Shown piece after piece: positions 12,351 to 23,060 of a stretch of DNA of 64,000 bases. The first letter of the stretch is position 1. Every line of letters begins with the position of its first letter. Made by a program: the position numbers and the translations under genes. The stretch comes from Ottelia alismoides (lineage: Eukaryota > Streptophyta > Magnoliopsida > Alismatales > Hydrocharitaceae), in the NCBI GenBank assembly GCA_037367405.1, contig JAZKJV010002334.1, forward strand, positions 558,001 to 622,000, read 5' to 3'. The notes under the pieces are model-generated. The model was not told where the DNA came from, searched no databases, and saw only the letters and a program-made list of their open reading frames with translations.

Positions 12351-13484
12351 AGAGTTTAAGTTTATTTGCAATATTTATATGTTATTTTATTATATGAATT
12401 TTCATGTATAAAAGTTATTTTTATATACAGTATTAATGGACTTGGTTTCATGTTATTTGGACTTAACATGAATTTATTAAAATCAAGGAACATTGTACAA
12501 TATATACAAGTACTTATACATAGGTTTCAACTTCTTATTTTTATGGTTTTATTAATTTTATTTATTGAACATATTTACAAGTTAATTATATATAATTAGT
12601 TCACTTTTATTGCTCGATCGATTTTTGTTATATTATTATTTCATGGTTATTTTCTGAGTTTGCTCAGGATTTAATAGCAAAATTTTAGTATATTGTAGAT
12701 GAGCCACAAATTCATCTGTTAGTACAAAAACATTAACGCCACAATATCTTTGAATTAACACTTCGATTTTCTTAGGTGATTAAGAAATATTTGCATCGAA
12801 ACTCATAAGATCAAGTCTCATGTTGAAAACTTAAATCCATTGATGGTAGATGTTTTAATCTTTTTATGGTTGATATCTAGTTGATATATAATATAATGAT
12901 AATAAAAAAGAAGCATGCTTTGTTGTTATTTATTCCCAATATTATATAATACTTCAATGGGTTCACTATCTCTTTGTGGTTCATTTTATGTGATTGATTC
13001 ACTACAAGAATAAAATTGTTTTTATTTGCTAAAGAGACTAAATATAGTGTTTCATTTATTTATTTATTTTAGTTAAGCTTCCACATTTAATCCTAATATA
13101 TTTTTATGTCTTTTCAAGTTATATACGAATTATTCTAGAAATTGTGTTTGTGCTAGTTTGGCTGTTCGTACTTTTATAAAATTTATTAAATGAGTGCAAT
13201 ATAGGTCAAGGATAATCAAACACAACTGGAAATGTTAAAATTGGATATAAATTAACGAGAATGAGATCTTATGGTGGATTTTTCGAGGATTACTAGATCC
13301 AATTAATTAGAGGAATGAGATTATGAATAAATTTGAATTCAGTGTGACCATTCTAATATTGTTGTCTTTGGAAATTTAATTAACATCATAGCAGGCAATC
13401 ATCCAAATATGTTTTGTTGTAGTCTATCTTATGTTAGAATTAAATGACAGATTGGTGAACCTGCAATAGACGATGAGTACAACG

Positions 13485-13523
13485 CATACATACATACATA
13501 CATACATATATATATATACATTA

Positions 13524-13559
<36 letters not shown>

Positions 13560-13562
13560 TAT
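13485..13562. repeat. CATA/TA microsatellite
   Basis: Two runs of (CATA)n each pass into (TA)n and are separated by a short TTATA spacer. Confidence 0.85.
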
Positions 13563-13630
13563 TGTATTACAATGTATAGTTTTGATTTTATATTATAATA
13601 TATAGTTTTGTATGCGACTTTGTATTTATA

Positions 13631-13885
13631 ATGTGTAGTTATAATATAAAATGTATATACATTCTACTAAAATGTTGGTGTTTTCTACAAAAAGATGATG
13701 GCCTTCCTTACGTTAGAAAGGATGCATCCTATTTGAAGGCCCCCTACACACATGGTGCACTTGAATTGAGGTGGCACCTTTCTTTGATTATGGAAAGATG
13801 TCGTCTTAAGCCATTGGATGATGAGTGTACGGGTGAGATTGAAATCACTAAGTGGTTTTCATGCCAACTAACATTGCTAAATTGA
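13631..13885 (+). other. Short ORF, possible coding relic
   Basis: An 84-codon frame includes the stretch DGLPYVRKDASYLKAPYTHG and a hydrophilic second half. It stands out from the AT-rich neighbourhood, but I recognise no domain and see no flanking exon. It may be a relic of a transposon or a captured exon. From here to 15,990 I see only AT-rich non-coding DNA. Confidence 0.2.
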
Positions 13886-15993
13886 GGCGGATTAAATTAG
13901 TGCTAATTTCGTCAAATACACGTCATTAAACATTCTATATTTAGTAAAATATGAGGAGTGTACATTGTACTTTCTGGAAAATATGACGGAATAAATGCTT
14001 GCATTTTGAAATAACTGTTATGAATTTACGAAAGATGGATATATTTTAAAGTCATGCGTTGTAACTTACAAAAATCATAACCACTGATGTACGGGAAAAA
14101 AATTCAAATTCGACAAAAATTGGTGTATTCTATATAGTTGTGTTTCTTAAAATATAGGATGTTTAACCTAATTAATTGATGTACACATGTAAAATGTTCC
14201 TAAAATGATAGGATTTTTGTTACAACTTTATTTCCAAATATATCGGATGTGGTAAATTGCGAACACATTATATATTGTACAAGCCATATGCATATTATTT
14301 TTAGGGGGTTTAATTATGATGCATATTTTTAAATTCACAAATTAGAAAGTACATGTCATAGTACATGCTAAATATCATTTCATCCAACATTCTGTGAAAG
14401 CAATATTTGTAAATTGCAACATTTTGGTAAATTTTGTAGTCTTTTTTGTAAACCACAATTGATTTATTTTGAAAAATTTAGTCTTTTTGGAGAATATTAT
14501 GTGGGAGTAACGTTTGTAAAATGTGATATTATTTTGTAAACTTTGTGATCTATTTTGTAAAATACATGTGATTTTTGTAAAATAGATTGATTATTATTAA
14601 TATATAAATTATTTTATATGTCCATCAACGTAATTCCCAATATCACGAGTCTATTGAAATTTGTCATCCATTGTAAAGTTCGTGTAGATTTTGTAAAATC
14701 CATACTCCTATATTAATAATTACGTGCTAATTTGCAAAACAAAAAGTCAATAAGTAGTTTATCATTTATTTCTAAAAAAAGTATAACATGTAAAAAAATA
14801 CATGGAGAATTGTAAATCAATTAATCAAAATATAAATTTTACCATCAATTATTTAAAGTAGTAGATCAAAAGGTAAAATATACCATCATATTTGATATTT
14901 AATCCATCCAATTGAATCTATAAACTTCATCCCTTTAGTATTTAATTCACAATCGATGAGATCTCATCTATTTTATTTTTGGAAAATACATCACCTTCTT
15001 TGTGAAAATATAACAAGATGCACAATATTATATAATAATAAAACATTTATTGATACTGACAACTTGAGACATATTCAATCTGTAAACAAATATTTACATT
15101 CTTAACCAAAAATTTCTTTCTTTTAGGTGATATTTTCATTCCCGTTATACACAATTCAATCTATAAATAAAACTCAAAAAAAATGGAAAGTGTGTTGATC
15201 TCAAAAGAATGTAGGAAGCCAAACTTGCAAACGATTGAATAATCCAGAAAATATGATTGAACTCGAAAGAAAAAAAGTGCATTAAATATTCCATAAAATA
15301 TGATTGAATAAAGGCTCGTATTTTGAAATAATTGTTATCAATTTACAAAAGATTGATATCTTTTACAATCTTGTGTTATAAATTACAAAATCGTAATAGC
15401 TGATGTTCGAAAAAACACCCAATCATAACTACTAGTAAATCTGGAACAATGACGCAAAACAAAACAAAGGAGAAACTTTGAAGACTAGATTGAGATGGAA
15501 TCAAAAAAGAAAGAAAAATCCAAATCTAAATAAAAAAACATGGTACTTGATTAATAGATGAATAAAAAAGAATAAGAAAAAACTATTAAGAACACACATC
15601 ATCATGTTGCACCATGCATCGTTATCCTCGCCATGCACCACCATTGTCAAACACCACTATCATGTCCACGCACATGCGTCACATCTACGTCGAGAGAGGA
15701 CGAAGAATGGGAGGGGGAGCATACCCCCGTCGAGTTTTGTTTTGGAAAATTTGAGTAATTGAGAATCTCGGTGACGATGGATATAATTTCGATTAATTAA
15801 CGAGCAATGAGATAATGACGCAACTAAATAGAATATTCAATTTCGTTTCTAAAATTAGCAAGTTGGATGTTATTTGGATGGTGGTTTTAGGTTTAAATTG
15901 ACGATTTTCTTTATAGCTGTAGATTAAGATCTAACAGATTTTATGTAATGTTGTACCATGATTGTGGTGAGGTGCTACCTTTATTCAAGTTTT

Positions 15994-15994
<1 letters not shown>

Positions 15995-16062
<68 letters not shown>
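15995..16062. repeat. (AT)n(AG)n compound microsatellite
   Basis: About 20 AT repeats are followed directly by about 14 AG repeats. Confidence 0.9.
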
Positions 16063-16065
<3 letters not shown>

Positions 16066-16105
16066 CTTTCTACCTCATTTGGGATCCTTTCTAAATGTAA
16101 AATAA

Positions 16106-16400
16106 GGGCATGTTTGTTAGGAGAATAGGGATTGATATAAGCCCTAATTCCTCTCTTTCCTCATTCTTCCGTATCCACTCCCTTATTCCACTTCCCCTCT
16201 TCCCTTATTCCTCTTTATCCTCTAACTTACAAATATTATTCTTTCTCTCTCATGTGCCAACCGAATGAAGAATAACACTTAACTACCCTTATTCCTTTGT
16301 ATTCTCCCTTATTCATTTCGTTCCAGTTGAACAGAAACAATGTCTCATTCCACTTTATCCCTCACCCTTATTCCTTCTTATTCACTTATCGAATATGTCC
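16106..16400. mobile_element. Tourist-like MITE, copy C (295 bp), with TAA duplication
   Basis: Terminal inverted repeats GGGCATGTTTG and GGACATATTCG (reverse of the right end) are flanked by TAA on both sides (16103-16105 and 16401-16403). The interior is full of CTTATTCC-type motifs like copies A and B. TIR start and duplication fit PIF/Harbinger-derived Tourist elements. Confidence 0.75.
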
Positions 16401-16419
16401 TAAGAATTTAAGAGCATTG

Positions 16420-16570
16420 TCTGAAAGATAGACCTCACTATATGAAAGGTTCTTAGTTTTTTGGATATACGCTCAAGATTGACCTAAGATAGATCTAAAT
16501 GGAGGCGAAGAATCTATGTAACCGACCCAACTTAATTGTGGGAAAAGATGTTTTTTGTTGTTGTGTCTGA
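16420..16570 (+). mobile_element. 3' end of a LINE, plus strand
   Basis: The plus strand reads WRRRIYVTDPT in one frame, followed by ATCTATGTAACCGACCCAAC, a G/A-rich stretch and TTTTTTGTTGTTGTG. The same C-terminal peptide and 3' tail occur in the minus-strand LINE relic at 37527-38110 (WRQRIHVADPS, then CATGTAGCTGACCC and GTTGTTG). Confidence 0.6.
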
Positions 16571-16639
16571 AACATAGACCTCCACAAAACCTGTGATAAC
16601 CTCAACCAGGACTTCCATCTCCAAGGCCATTTTTTAACC

Positions 16640-17110
16640 TATCATGCATCATTATCAATTGGACCTTACGTATTCTCTCCTCCATCGAGATCTCATACAT
16701 ATCAATGGACAACCACATGGTCATTTCATGCCCTATAGAAATGTAAGGCAAGAGGACTACATTGCACCTTTCCTTTTTTTACATTGCTATAGGTGTCAAT
16801 TTACACTTTCTCAAAAAAAGTATTGTTCATTTGATGTTTTTCAAGCCCCATTATTCCAAAAACAAGCACACCTGAATAATATATCATTAACAAAATACAT
16901 GCTATGTCTTTCTATAGATGTTAAGCATAATTATTTGGGCACCTCCCACTAGGATTATCTCATAATTATTTTTTCCCTCTTCTAAAGATGTTAAGCAAGG
17001 AGAGTACATTACATCTCTCCTTTTTAGTGATGTTGTGTTTATCTTTTCACACATTTTCAAAAACATTATTGATTGCAAGTTTTAAATCCTATTACTACAA
17101 ACATAGCAAG
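16640..17110 (+). pseudogene. Degenerate LINE reverse-transcriptase fragment
   Basis: The frame INGQPHGHFMPYRNVRQEDY followed by IAPFLFLH matches the conserved reverse-transcriptase stretch of plant LINEs (NG-P-G-F-P-R--RQ-D---PFLF). A second, more decayed version (VKQGEYITSLLFSDV) begins near 16990, suggesting an internal duplication. No long ORF survives. Confidence 0.5.
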
Positions 17111-17312
17111 GATCAAATATTCAATTTTTTGCATGCCTTTATTCGTTGATGACTCTGAACAAGGCATGTTAAATTTAATGAAAACCTTGTACATCTTCTC
17201 ATCTATCTCAAGACTCTCTCTCCTTCAATTATTTAGTCATTGACTTCACTCCTACTACCTACCCTATGGTTTCTTGAAGTCACATCATTGACAAAACATA
17301 TGTTCATCTTTG

Positions 17313-17515
17313 GAGCACTGATCTTCTGCAGTACTGTAGAGGCCTGATGTAAAGAGGAGCTTGGTCCAAGACGCTCGATCAAGATCGAGTGGTTCACAAG
17401 GCAAGTGCTAAGAAAAATTCAGATCTTGTGTTAATCGCTCGATCCTGATCGAGCGGCTTGAGCCGAGCTCCTCTTTACAGCATGCCTCTACAATACTACA
17501 GAGTATTCGTGCTCT
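17313..17515. mobile_element. Fold-back MITE of about 203 bp
   Basis: The left half (GCAGTACTGTAGAGGC, TGTAAAGAGGAGCT, CGCTCGATCAAGATCGAG) is mirrored by the right half with few mismatches, giving arms of about 80-90 bases around a short loop. The outer ends GAGCACTGAT and CGTGCTC are also complementary. There is no ORF. A transcript would fold into a long hairpin. Confidence 0.7.
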
Positions 17516-18890
17516 CATAAGAGACTTCACGTATCTCTCTCTGCAAACAAAAACTTCTAAACTTAACCATATCCGTTGTCGCAACCTATCATCTTAATGT
17601 CCTCTATACCCGATCCTCTCTAATCAATAAAATGGACTCGATTTGTGCTAACTTCCTTTGAATGGTACTTCTTAGGGCAACAAGATTCACCTCACCTATT
17701 AGAAGTCGACGACTAGATCGATATCAAATGATGGTTGGGAAGTCCTAGACCTCCACCTCTTAACTCAATCCCTCTATCAAAAAATTATGGAATTTCCACA
17801 ATTCCAACCCTATATCAATCTTTGTTAATTAAAAACACTACCATGGCTGCTTTGATCACAATAAATTACTACTCTAGTACCTCTAGCCTAATCATAGACT
17901 CAAAGCATTCCTAAGCGTGCTCAATATCTACTCCATTGTGCACAATACTTCAATCAAAGATTTTGTTGCTCAATCAAAGCTTCACCCGATCATGATTTGT
18001 TACCATGGGAAATCGTCGCTGTTTATTTATGATTTTATTAGGGATATGTCATATATTTCGAAGTATTGGTAACTCCTTGTAAGAGCCCACGAGCTTAGGA
18101 CTAGATAGGAGTGGGTTGAGCCTGAACGGATCCGTCGATTGGGTCGGCCTTTTCGGGCCTCCAACTCGATGGGCCAAGTGGACTATGGTTCATATTATGC
18201 TGCGAGTTTGGGATTCCATTTGATCAAAGATGAACGTGTATCGGGTATTGGATTCCAACCATTTGAGGATCCGATTCTCCACTATAAAATATCGGATTTC
18301 GGAAATAAACTTTTACTATTACGAATGTGACTACAATATCTACCGAAGGAGCGTCTGCTTATAAAGCAGTAAAAATCTCTGAGAAAAATACGCAAAGGGA
18401 GCAGTTAGCGCAACGTTTGTTTGATCCCCAATCTTTACAGGGGAGACCATCTAAATAATCTGTCGTTAGAATATAATCAAACGAAGTTCCTGATGGAATC
18501 TTCCAAACATTTGTTTCCATGTCTGTTGCGGACAGATTCCGGTGCAGACATCGGATTCCCGTGACTTCCAAAAGGCAGCAGAATATGGAATCTTTGTCTT
18601 CTGCTGTGCCCCTACATTTGATTTTTACAGTACGTGAGATCTCTCTTTTCTTAATATTTTTTCTTTTTTTCACGTAAATCGTTTTCTTCCTCGTGTGATT
18701 GCTTGTTGTTCTAGGATCCTTCGACAACAGATCGACAAGGACTCCGATTCCTCTTCGTTGCAATTTAACGACCATTGCAGAAGTATTGTTCAACTCAAAA
18801 CTGGCATGAAAATGCGCAAACAGATAAAAAAATCATGTGACGTCGCAAAAAGGAATGATCATCCGACGTATTTACATAGCACGGTCAGAC
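17516..18890. other. Non-coding stretch between repeats and the first Cys-rich gene
   Basis: I recognise no gene here. A 144-codon minus-strand frame (18359-18793) lies just downstream of the small gene ending at 18895 and could be part of its 3' untranslated region. Its peptide (for example LDGLPCKDWGSNKRCANCSL) matches no family I know. Confidence 0.4.
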
Positions 18891-18894
18891 ATCC

Positions 18895-19170
18895 TCACTT
18901 AAGCAGCAAAGATGAAGGTTGCGGCCAATCAATCTCCGGTGCAACCCGGCGACCCTCCGACGCAACCGTGCAGATGCCCTCAGGCCACGAACGGCGAGGC
19001 CGGTAGCTGACCTGGTCCTTGGTGCATCGCTCTTGAGCACATGGTTTGCGATCGTGGAGTGCGCAGCGGCAGTTGCGGTTGTAAGGCCTCTGGCGGACCT
19101 CCGTGTCAAGACAGGAGAGGCAGCCATCGAGGACGCGGCGTAGGAGCTCTTCCGCACCTGCGGCGGCCAT
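18895..19170 (-). CDS. Small Cys-rich plant protein of unknown function, copy 1 (91 aa)
   Basis: A single-exon frame of 91 residues starts MAAAGAEELLRRVLDGCLSC and continues with RQRPYNRNCRCALHD and a Cys-rich CAQERCTKDQVSYR segment. It aligns with the gene at 25567-25842: both share MA-AGAE, VL-GCLS, RPY-RNC-CALHD, two further Cys and DQV-YR. The Cys/His pattern (NCxCALH, then CxxxxC) suggests a small metal-binding or disulfide-knotted fold, but this is inference. The sequence is GC-rich, unlike its flanks. I chose the first ATG because it aligns with the paralogue's start and sits about 65 bases after a TATA box. The tail after residue 65 is not conserved. Confidence 0.65.
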   Translation of the reverse strand: MAAAGAEELLRRVLDGCLSCLDTEVRQRPYNRNCRCALHDRKPCAQERCTKDQVSYRPRRSWPEGICTVASEGRRVAPEIDWPQPSSLLLK

Positions 19171-19232
19171 GGGTTCGCGGAAGCCGGTGCCGAGCTCGCC
19201 GGTCTTTGAGACGTGGAGTAGGGATGGGCTTA

Positions 19233-19241
19233 CTTATATAG
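19233..19241 (-). promoter_or_regulatory. TATA box of the first Cys-rich gene
   Basis: CTATATAAG on the minus strand, about 65 bases upstream of the ATG at 19170, in a good position for a short-leader plant promoter. Confidence 0.55.
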
Positions 19242-19517
19242 ATGGATGGAAACAAAGGGCAGCAGTAAACGGACGGTGGGAAGCCTTCCTATGCTTAAAT
19301 TTGCTTAGCTAAGCACTGACATCGACACGCAGAGCAAAGCCCTCGGTGTCGATGTTGTTGTCCGCCTGTGCAGTCAGATCTCCTGCTATATTTTCTATTC
19401 TTGGCAGGTTGGTGTAATCAATCGTGTTAAAAAGCTCAACGAATATTTATCAATCCTCACCTTACAATGGTTTGGAGGATCTCGTGTTCAAGATCTCCTG
19501 GAATATATTAGAAAATA

Positions 19518-20761
19518 GGGTTTTTTATCCGGCAAACCCTATAATCTTTTGCAATTACCGCTACGACCTTTGAAACATCGTAATTCCTCCCCCGACCCTG
19601 TAAACTTGCTAACCCTTACCCTACAGACCCTGCGGTTGAAGCCCGTTAATTGACCCGTTAAACTTAACCAGATTCCGTCATATTCATTTATATTATACCC
19701 ATTTTGTTCATTAAATTTACATGGAGTGCCACTCCATCATCCGAGACCCCCCGCTGGTCGGTCCCCCCTCCCCAACGATGCTACTCTCCCTCCCCCTGCC
19801 GACGATGGATCCCCCGCCGATGACCCCCCCCCCTCGCGGGAACGATGGAGCCCCCGTCGATGATCCCCCCAAACCCTTCGCGTTGCTGCTTCCCCCTGCC
19901 GAACGGTGGAGCTCCCCCCCACCCCCCCCACCCACCCGCCGCGCTGCTGCTTCCCCCTGCATGGGAACGATGGAGCCCCAGTCGATGACCACCCCCCAAC
20001 CCTCCGCGCTGCTGCTTCCCCCTGCCGAACGATGGAGCTCCCCCCGGCCGCGCTGCTGCTTCCCCCCTCGCGGGAACGATGGGGTCCCCCCCCCCGTCGC
20101 CGCGTTGCTGCTGCCCCCCTCGCGGGACGATGGAGCTCCCCCCCGTCGGCGCTGCTGCTTCCCCCCTCGCGGGAACGATGGAGCTTCCCCCCCCCCTCTG
20201 CCGTGCTGCTGCCCCCCCCCTCCCCCGCCGCGCTGCTGCTGCGAACGATGGGGTCCCCCCCCGTCGCCGCGTTGCTGCTGCCCCCCTCGCGGGAACGATG
20301 GAGCTCCCCCCGTCGGCGCTGCTGCTTCCCCCCTCACGGGAACGATGGAGCTTCCCCCCCCCCTCTGCCGTGCTGCTGCCCCCCCCCCCCCCCCCCCCCG
20401 CTGCGCTGCTGCTGCCCCCCTGCCGAAGATGAAGCCCTTCTTTCTCTCTCCTGAATAATGGAGTTCCATGGTCGCCTTCGTTTTGTCACATCCTTGTGCT
20501 GGAGGTCCTCCTCCCTGCCGGCATCCAGATATTGATTTTTTTCTTATTCTTTTTATTCGGCTAATCATAACCGTTAGATGGTAACTTGGTTAGGTTAACT
20601 CAAGACTAACCCAAGTCTTTGATTCAAATATAGTTAAAATTGACGGCAGGGGTTATTGGGTAAGACGGAGCAAGTTTACAGGGTCGGGGGAGGAATTACG
20701 ATGTTTCAAAGGTCGTAGCGGTAATTGCAAAAGATTACAGGGTCTGCCGGATAAAAATCCC
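19518..20761. mobile_element. Non-autonomous MULE (1244 bp) with GC-rich tandem-repeat interior
   Basis: Long terminal inverted repeats of roughly 110 bases (outermost GGGTTTTTTATCCGGCA and GGGATTTTTATCCGGCA) enclose the element. Perfect 9-bp duplications TAGAAAATA lie at 19509-19517 and 20762-20770, the size expected for Mutator-like elements. The interior (about 19720-20440) is GC-rich tandem repeats with CGGGAACGATGGAG and GCTGCTGCTTCCCCC as recurring phrases. Long ORFs through it on both strands are by-products of the repeat. The subterminal sequence GACGGAG-A-T-CAGGGT also occurs in the element at 31110-32521. Confidence 0.85.
19720..20440. repeat. GC-rich tandem repeats inside the MULE
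   Basis: Units of roughly 40-60 bases built from GCTGCTGCTTCCCCC, CGGGAACGATGGAGC and runs of C. One larger block is repeated (near 20085-20210 and 20250-20380). C runs reach about 20 bases near 20382-20399. Confidence 0.85.
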
Positions 20762-20814
20762 TAGAAAATAACCCCCCCTCTCTCTATATATATACACACA
20801 CATATATACAGAGA

Positions 20815-20972
20815 GAGATGAGTGATCCTACGAGAGCAAAAAATTGTGAGAGCATGAGAGGATTGATTTTAGACCACAAGACTCTGTTTTCTCTGTCCTG
20901 GGTGAATCATGTGATCCATAATCATCCCTCTCATGCTCTCACAATTTTTTGCACTCATAGATCACTCCTCTC
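20815..20972. mobile_element. (TA)n-associated fold-back element 1
   Basis: Inverted arms contain GAGAGCAAAAAATTGTGAGA and GCATGAGAGG and face each other around a short centre. CT/TA microsatellite sequence lies on both sides. The element at 20994-21160 is a second copy of the same family. Confidence 0.7.
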
Positions 20973-20993
20973 TCTCTCTCTATATATATATAT

Positions 20994-21160
20994 AGGAGTG
21001 ATCTTATGAGAGCAAAAAGTTGCGAGAGCATGAGAGGGATGATTCTGGACCACATGATTCATCCAGGAGAGAGAAGACCATGAGAGAGAAAATATAATCA
21101 TGTGATCCAGAATCATTCCTCTCATGCTCTCACAATTTTTTGCTCCCATAGTATCACTCT
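20994..21160. mobile_element. (TA)n-associated fold-back element 2
   Basis: Same family as the previous element: GGAGTGATCTTATGAGAGC at the left is mirrored at the right. TATATATATA lies to the left and GTATATATATATG to the right. Confidence 0.75.
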
Positions 21161-21167
21161 ACGTGTA

Positions 21168-21169
<2 letters not shown>

Positions 21170-21203
<34 letters not shown>

Positions 21204-21215
21204 TGTATGTATGTA
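21170..21215. repeat. TATG/TA microsatellite
   Basis: Runs of (TA)n and (TATG)n separate two fold-back elements. Confidence 0.85.
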
Positions 21216-21255
21216 TATATACATGTCTCATTTGAAAGATATCCTATATATATAG

Positions 21256-21638
21256 GGTAAAATGGGGCTGCACCCAGGGAGTAGCCAACTTGGCTACTCC
21301 CACCCTATTTTTCCCTCATTTTTTTATTTTTTTGGAAAATAAAAATTTGTATATTCATCATTATATCCCTCTCACATTCTATTAAAATTTCGTCAGAAAC
21401 AGAGACTCCTAAGCCCTCCATCCAGATGTCATTTTTTTAACGGTCGCAGGATTTTGTAAATCGACCATGTTTGGATGGAGGCCGTAGGAGTCTCTGTTTC
21501 TGACGAAATTTTAATAGAATGTGAGAGGGATATAATGATGAATATACAAATTTTTATTTTCCAAAAAAATAAAAAAATGAGGGAAAATAGGGGTGGGAGT
21601 AGCCAAGTTGGCTACTCCCTGGGGGCAGCCCCATTTAC

Positions 21639-21639
<1 letters not shown>
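21256..21639. mobile_element. Near-perfect palindromic MITE (about 384 bp)
   Basis: The two halves are almost exact reverse complements over about 180 bases each, for example ATGGGGCTGC at one end and GCAGCCCCAT at the other, or ACAGAGACTCCTA and TAGGAGTCTCTGT near the centre. (TA)n lies on both sides. Diverged copies lie at 26280-26646 and 26749-27062. There is no ORF. Confidence 0.85.

Positions 21640-21641
<2 letters not shown>

Positions 21642-21696
<55 letters not shown>
21642..21696. repeat. (TA)n microsatellite between two fold-back elements
   Basis: About 27 uninterrupted TA repeats lie directly between the elements ending at 21639 and starting at 21697. Confidence 0.9.
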
Positions 21697-21699
<3 letters not shown>

Positions 21700-22091
21700 G
21701 GCTTATCCAATGGGCCCTGTGCCCATTTGAGATGAGATGAGCCCACTCATTTTTTACCAATATTTTCCATCATTTTGAGTTCAATGCTTATTTATTTACA
21801 GTTGTTATATCATATTCTTACTATTAGTAACTATTTTCATATAAAGAAAATCTTAGATTCACATGAAATGGTCATTTGTAAGAATAAAAATGAGACTAGT
21901 AATACAAATAATAATACAATCATTTTGTATGAATTTAAGGTTTTTTCCTGAAAATAGTTACTAGTAGTAAGAATATGATATAACACATGTAAATAAATAC
22001 CTATTAAGCTCAAAATGATAGGAAATAATGGTAAAAAATGAGTGGGCTCATCTCATCTCAAATGGGCACAGGGCTCATTGGATAATTTCCC
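21697..22091. mobile_element. (TA)n-flanked fold-back MITE, full copy (395 bp)
   Basis: Arms of almost 200 bases are inverted repeats (CCCTGTGCCCATTTGAGATG at the left is mirrored at the right). The left border is (TA)n followed by GGGG and the right border is CCC followed by TATATATA. Confidence 0.85.
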
Positions 22092-22101
22092 TATATATAT
22101 A

Positions 22102-22438
22102 GCGAAATTATCCAATGAGCCCTGTGCCCATTTGAGATGAGATGAGCCCACTAATATTTTGCCAATATTTCCTATCCTTTTGAGCTTAATAGGTATTTGT
22201 TTACAAGTGTTATATCACATTCTTACTACTAGTAACTATTTCCAGGAAAAAAACCTTAAATTCATACAAAAATGATTGTATTATTATTTGTATTACTAGT
22301 CTCATTTTTATTCTTACTAATGACCATTTCTTGTGAATCTAAGATCTTCTTTATTTGAAAATAGTTACTAATAGTAAGAATATGATATAACAACAGCAAA
22401 TAAATAAATATTGAACTCAAAATGATGGAAAATATTGG
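22102..22438. mobile_element. Truncated copy of the 395-bp fold-back MITE
   Basis: It repeats the right arm of the preceding element in inverted order, then the centre and most of the other arm. It stops at ATGGAAAATATTGG before the last 60 or so bases. (TA)n lies on both sides. Confidence 0.8.
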
Positions 22439-22456
22439 TTATATATATATATATAT

Positions 22457-22620
22457 GGGCAATCCTATGAGATGGGATTTTGGTGAGATAGTGAGATGGG
22501 CCATTCTGGACCATTAGTTCCAACCAGGAGAGAGAAAGGCAGGAGAGAGAATACAGCAACTTGTGGTCCAGAATGTCCCATCTCACCATCTCACCAAATC
22601 TCATCTCATAGGATCGCCCC
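22457..22620. mobile_element. (TA)n-flanked fold-back MITE (164 bp)
   Basis: The start GGGCAATCCTATGAGATGGG is mirrored by the end (reverse GGGGCGATCCTATGAGATGA). The centre holds two CAGGAGAGAGAA motifs. ATATATAT lies to the left and TATATATATA to the right. Confidence 0.85.
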
Positions 22621-22629
22621 TATATATAT

Positions 22630-23060
22630 AGGAGTACTCGAGCACTGATCTTTGCTGAGAGGTATCAGTGCTGCCGGAGAGGAAGGTGTGATGGAGAGAG
22701 AGTGAGAGGGAGAGGAAGAAGGTGACGACGATCTGAGGAGGGGGTCGATTTTAGAATGGGGTCCAAGCTCAAAGAAGAAGAACGAAGAATAAAAATGAAG
22801 CAGAACGAGGGTGAAAGAGGTCGAGGTTGTGTGGGGTGCCGGAGGAATAACGCCGTTGGGAGGATATCGAGGCTGCCAGGAGGAGATCAAGGCCATGAGG
22901 AGGGTGGGGAGGTCTGGACTGTGGGGATGGGATGGGTGCTACGGGGAGGTCGAGGTTGCCAGGAGGAGTTCGGGGTTGCAGGGAGGACAAGGGTGGTGGT
23001 GGAGGAGAAGGGAGCGCATGGAGGAAGAATATATAATTGCACCTCTATCCTTGTCTTTCT
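22630..23060. other. Purine-rich stretch, possible further element
   Basis: It begins after (TA)n with GAGCACTGATCTTTGCTGAG, similar to the outer end of the fold-back at 17313, and includes a short hairpin (AGCACTGAT and ATCAGTGCT). It then runs into G/A-rich sequence with repeated AGGAGGAG phrases. No right border is seen. The ORFs here look compositional. Confidence 0.35.

Larger units (their letters stand above)
9061..13470. other. Very AT-rich intergenic DNA
   Basis: More than 4 kb of AT-rich sequence without a supportable gene. The ORFs here encode only Phe/Ile/Tyr/Lys-rich chance peptides. It contains two local tandem duplications, at 10095-10516 and 12177-12350. Confidence 0.6.

Noticed and set aside
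19717..20568. ORFs of up to 283 codons on both strands, Gly/Arg- or Pro-rich
   Set aside because: They are translations of GC-rich tandem repeats inside a non-autonomous MULE. Several frames are open at once and none has a domain.
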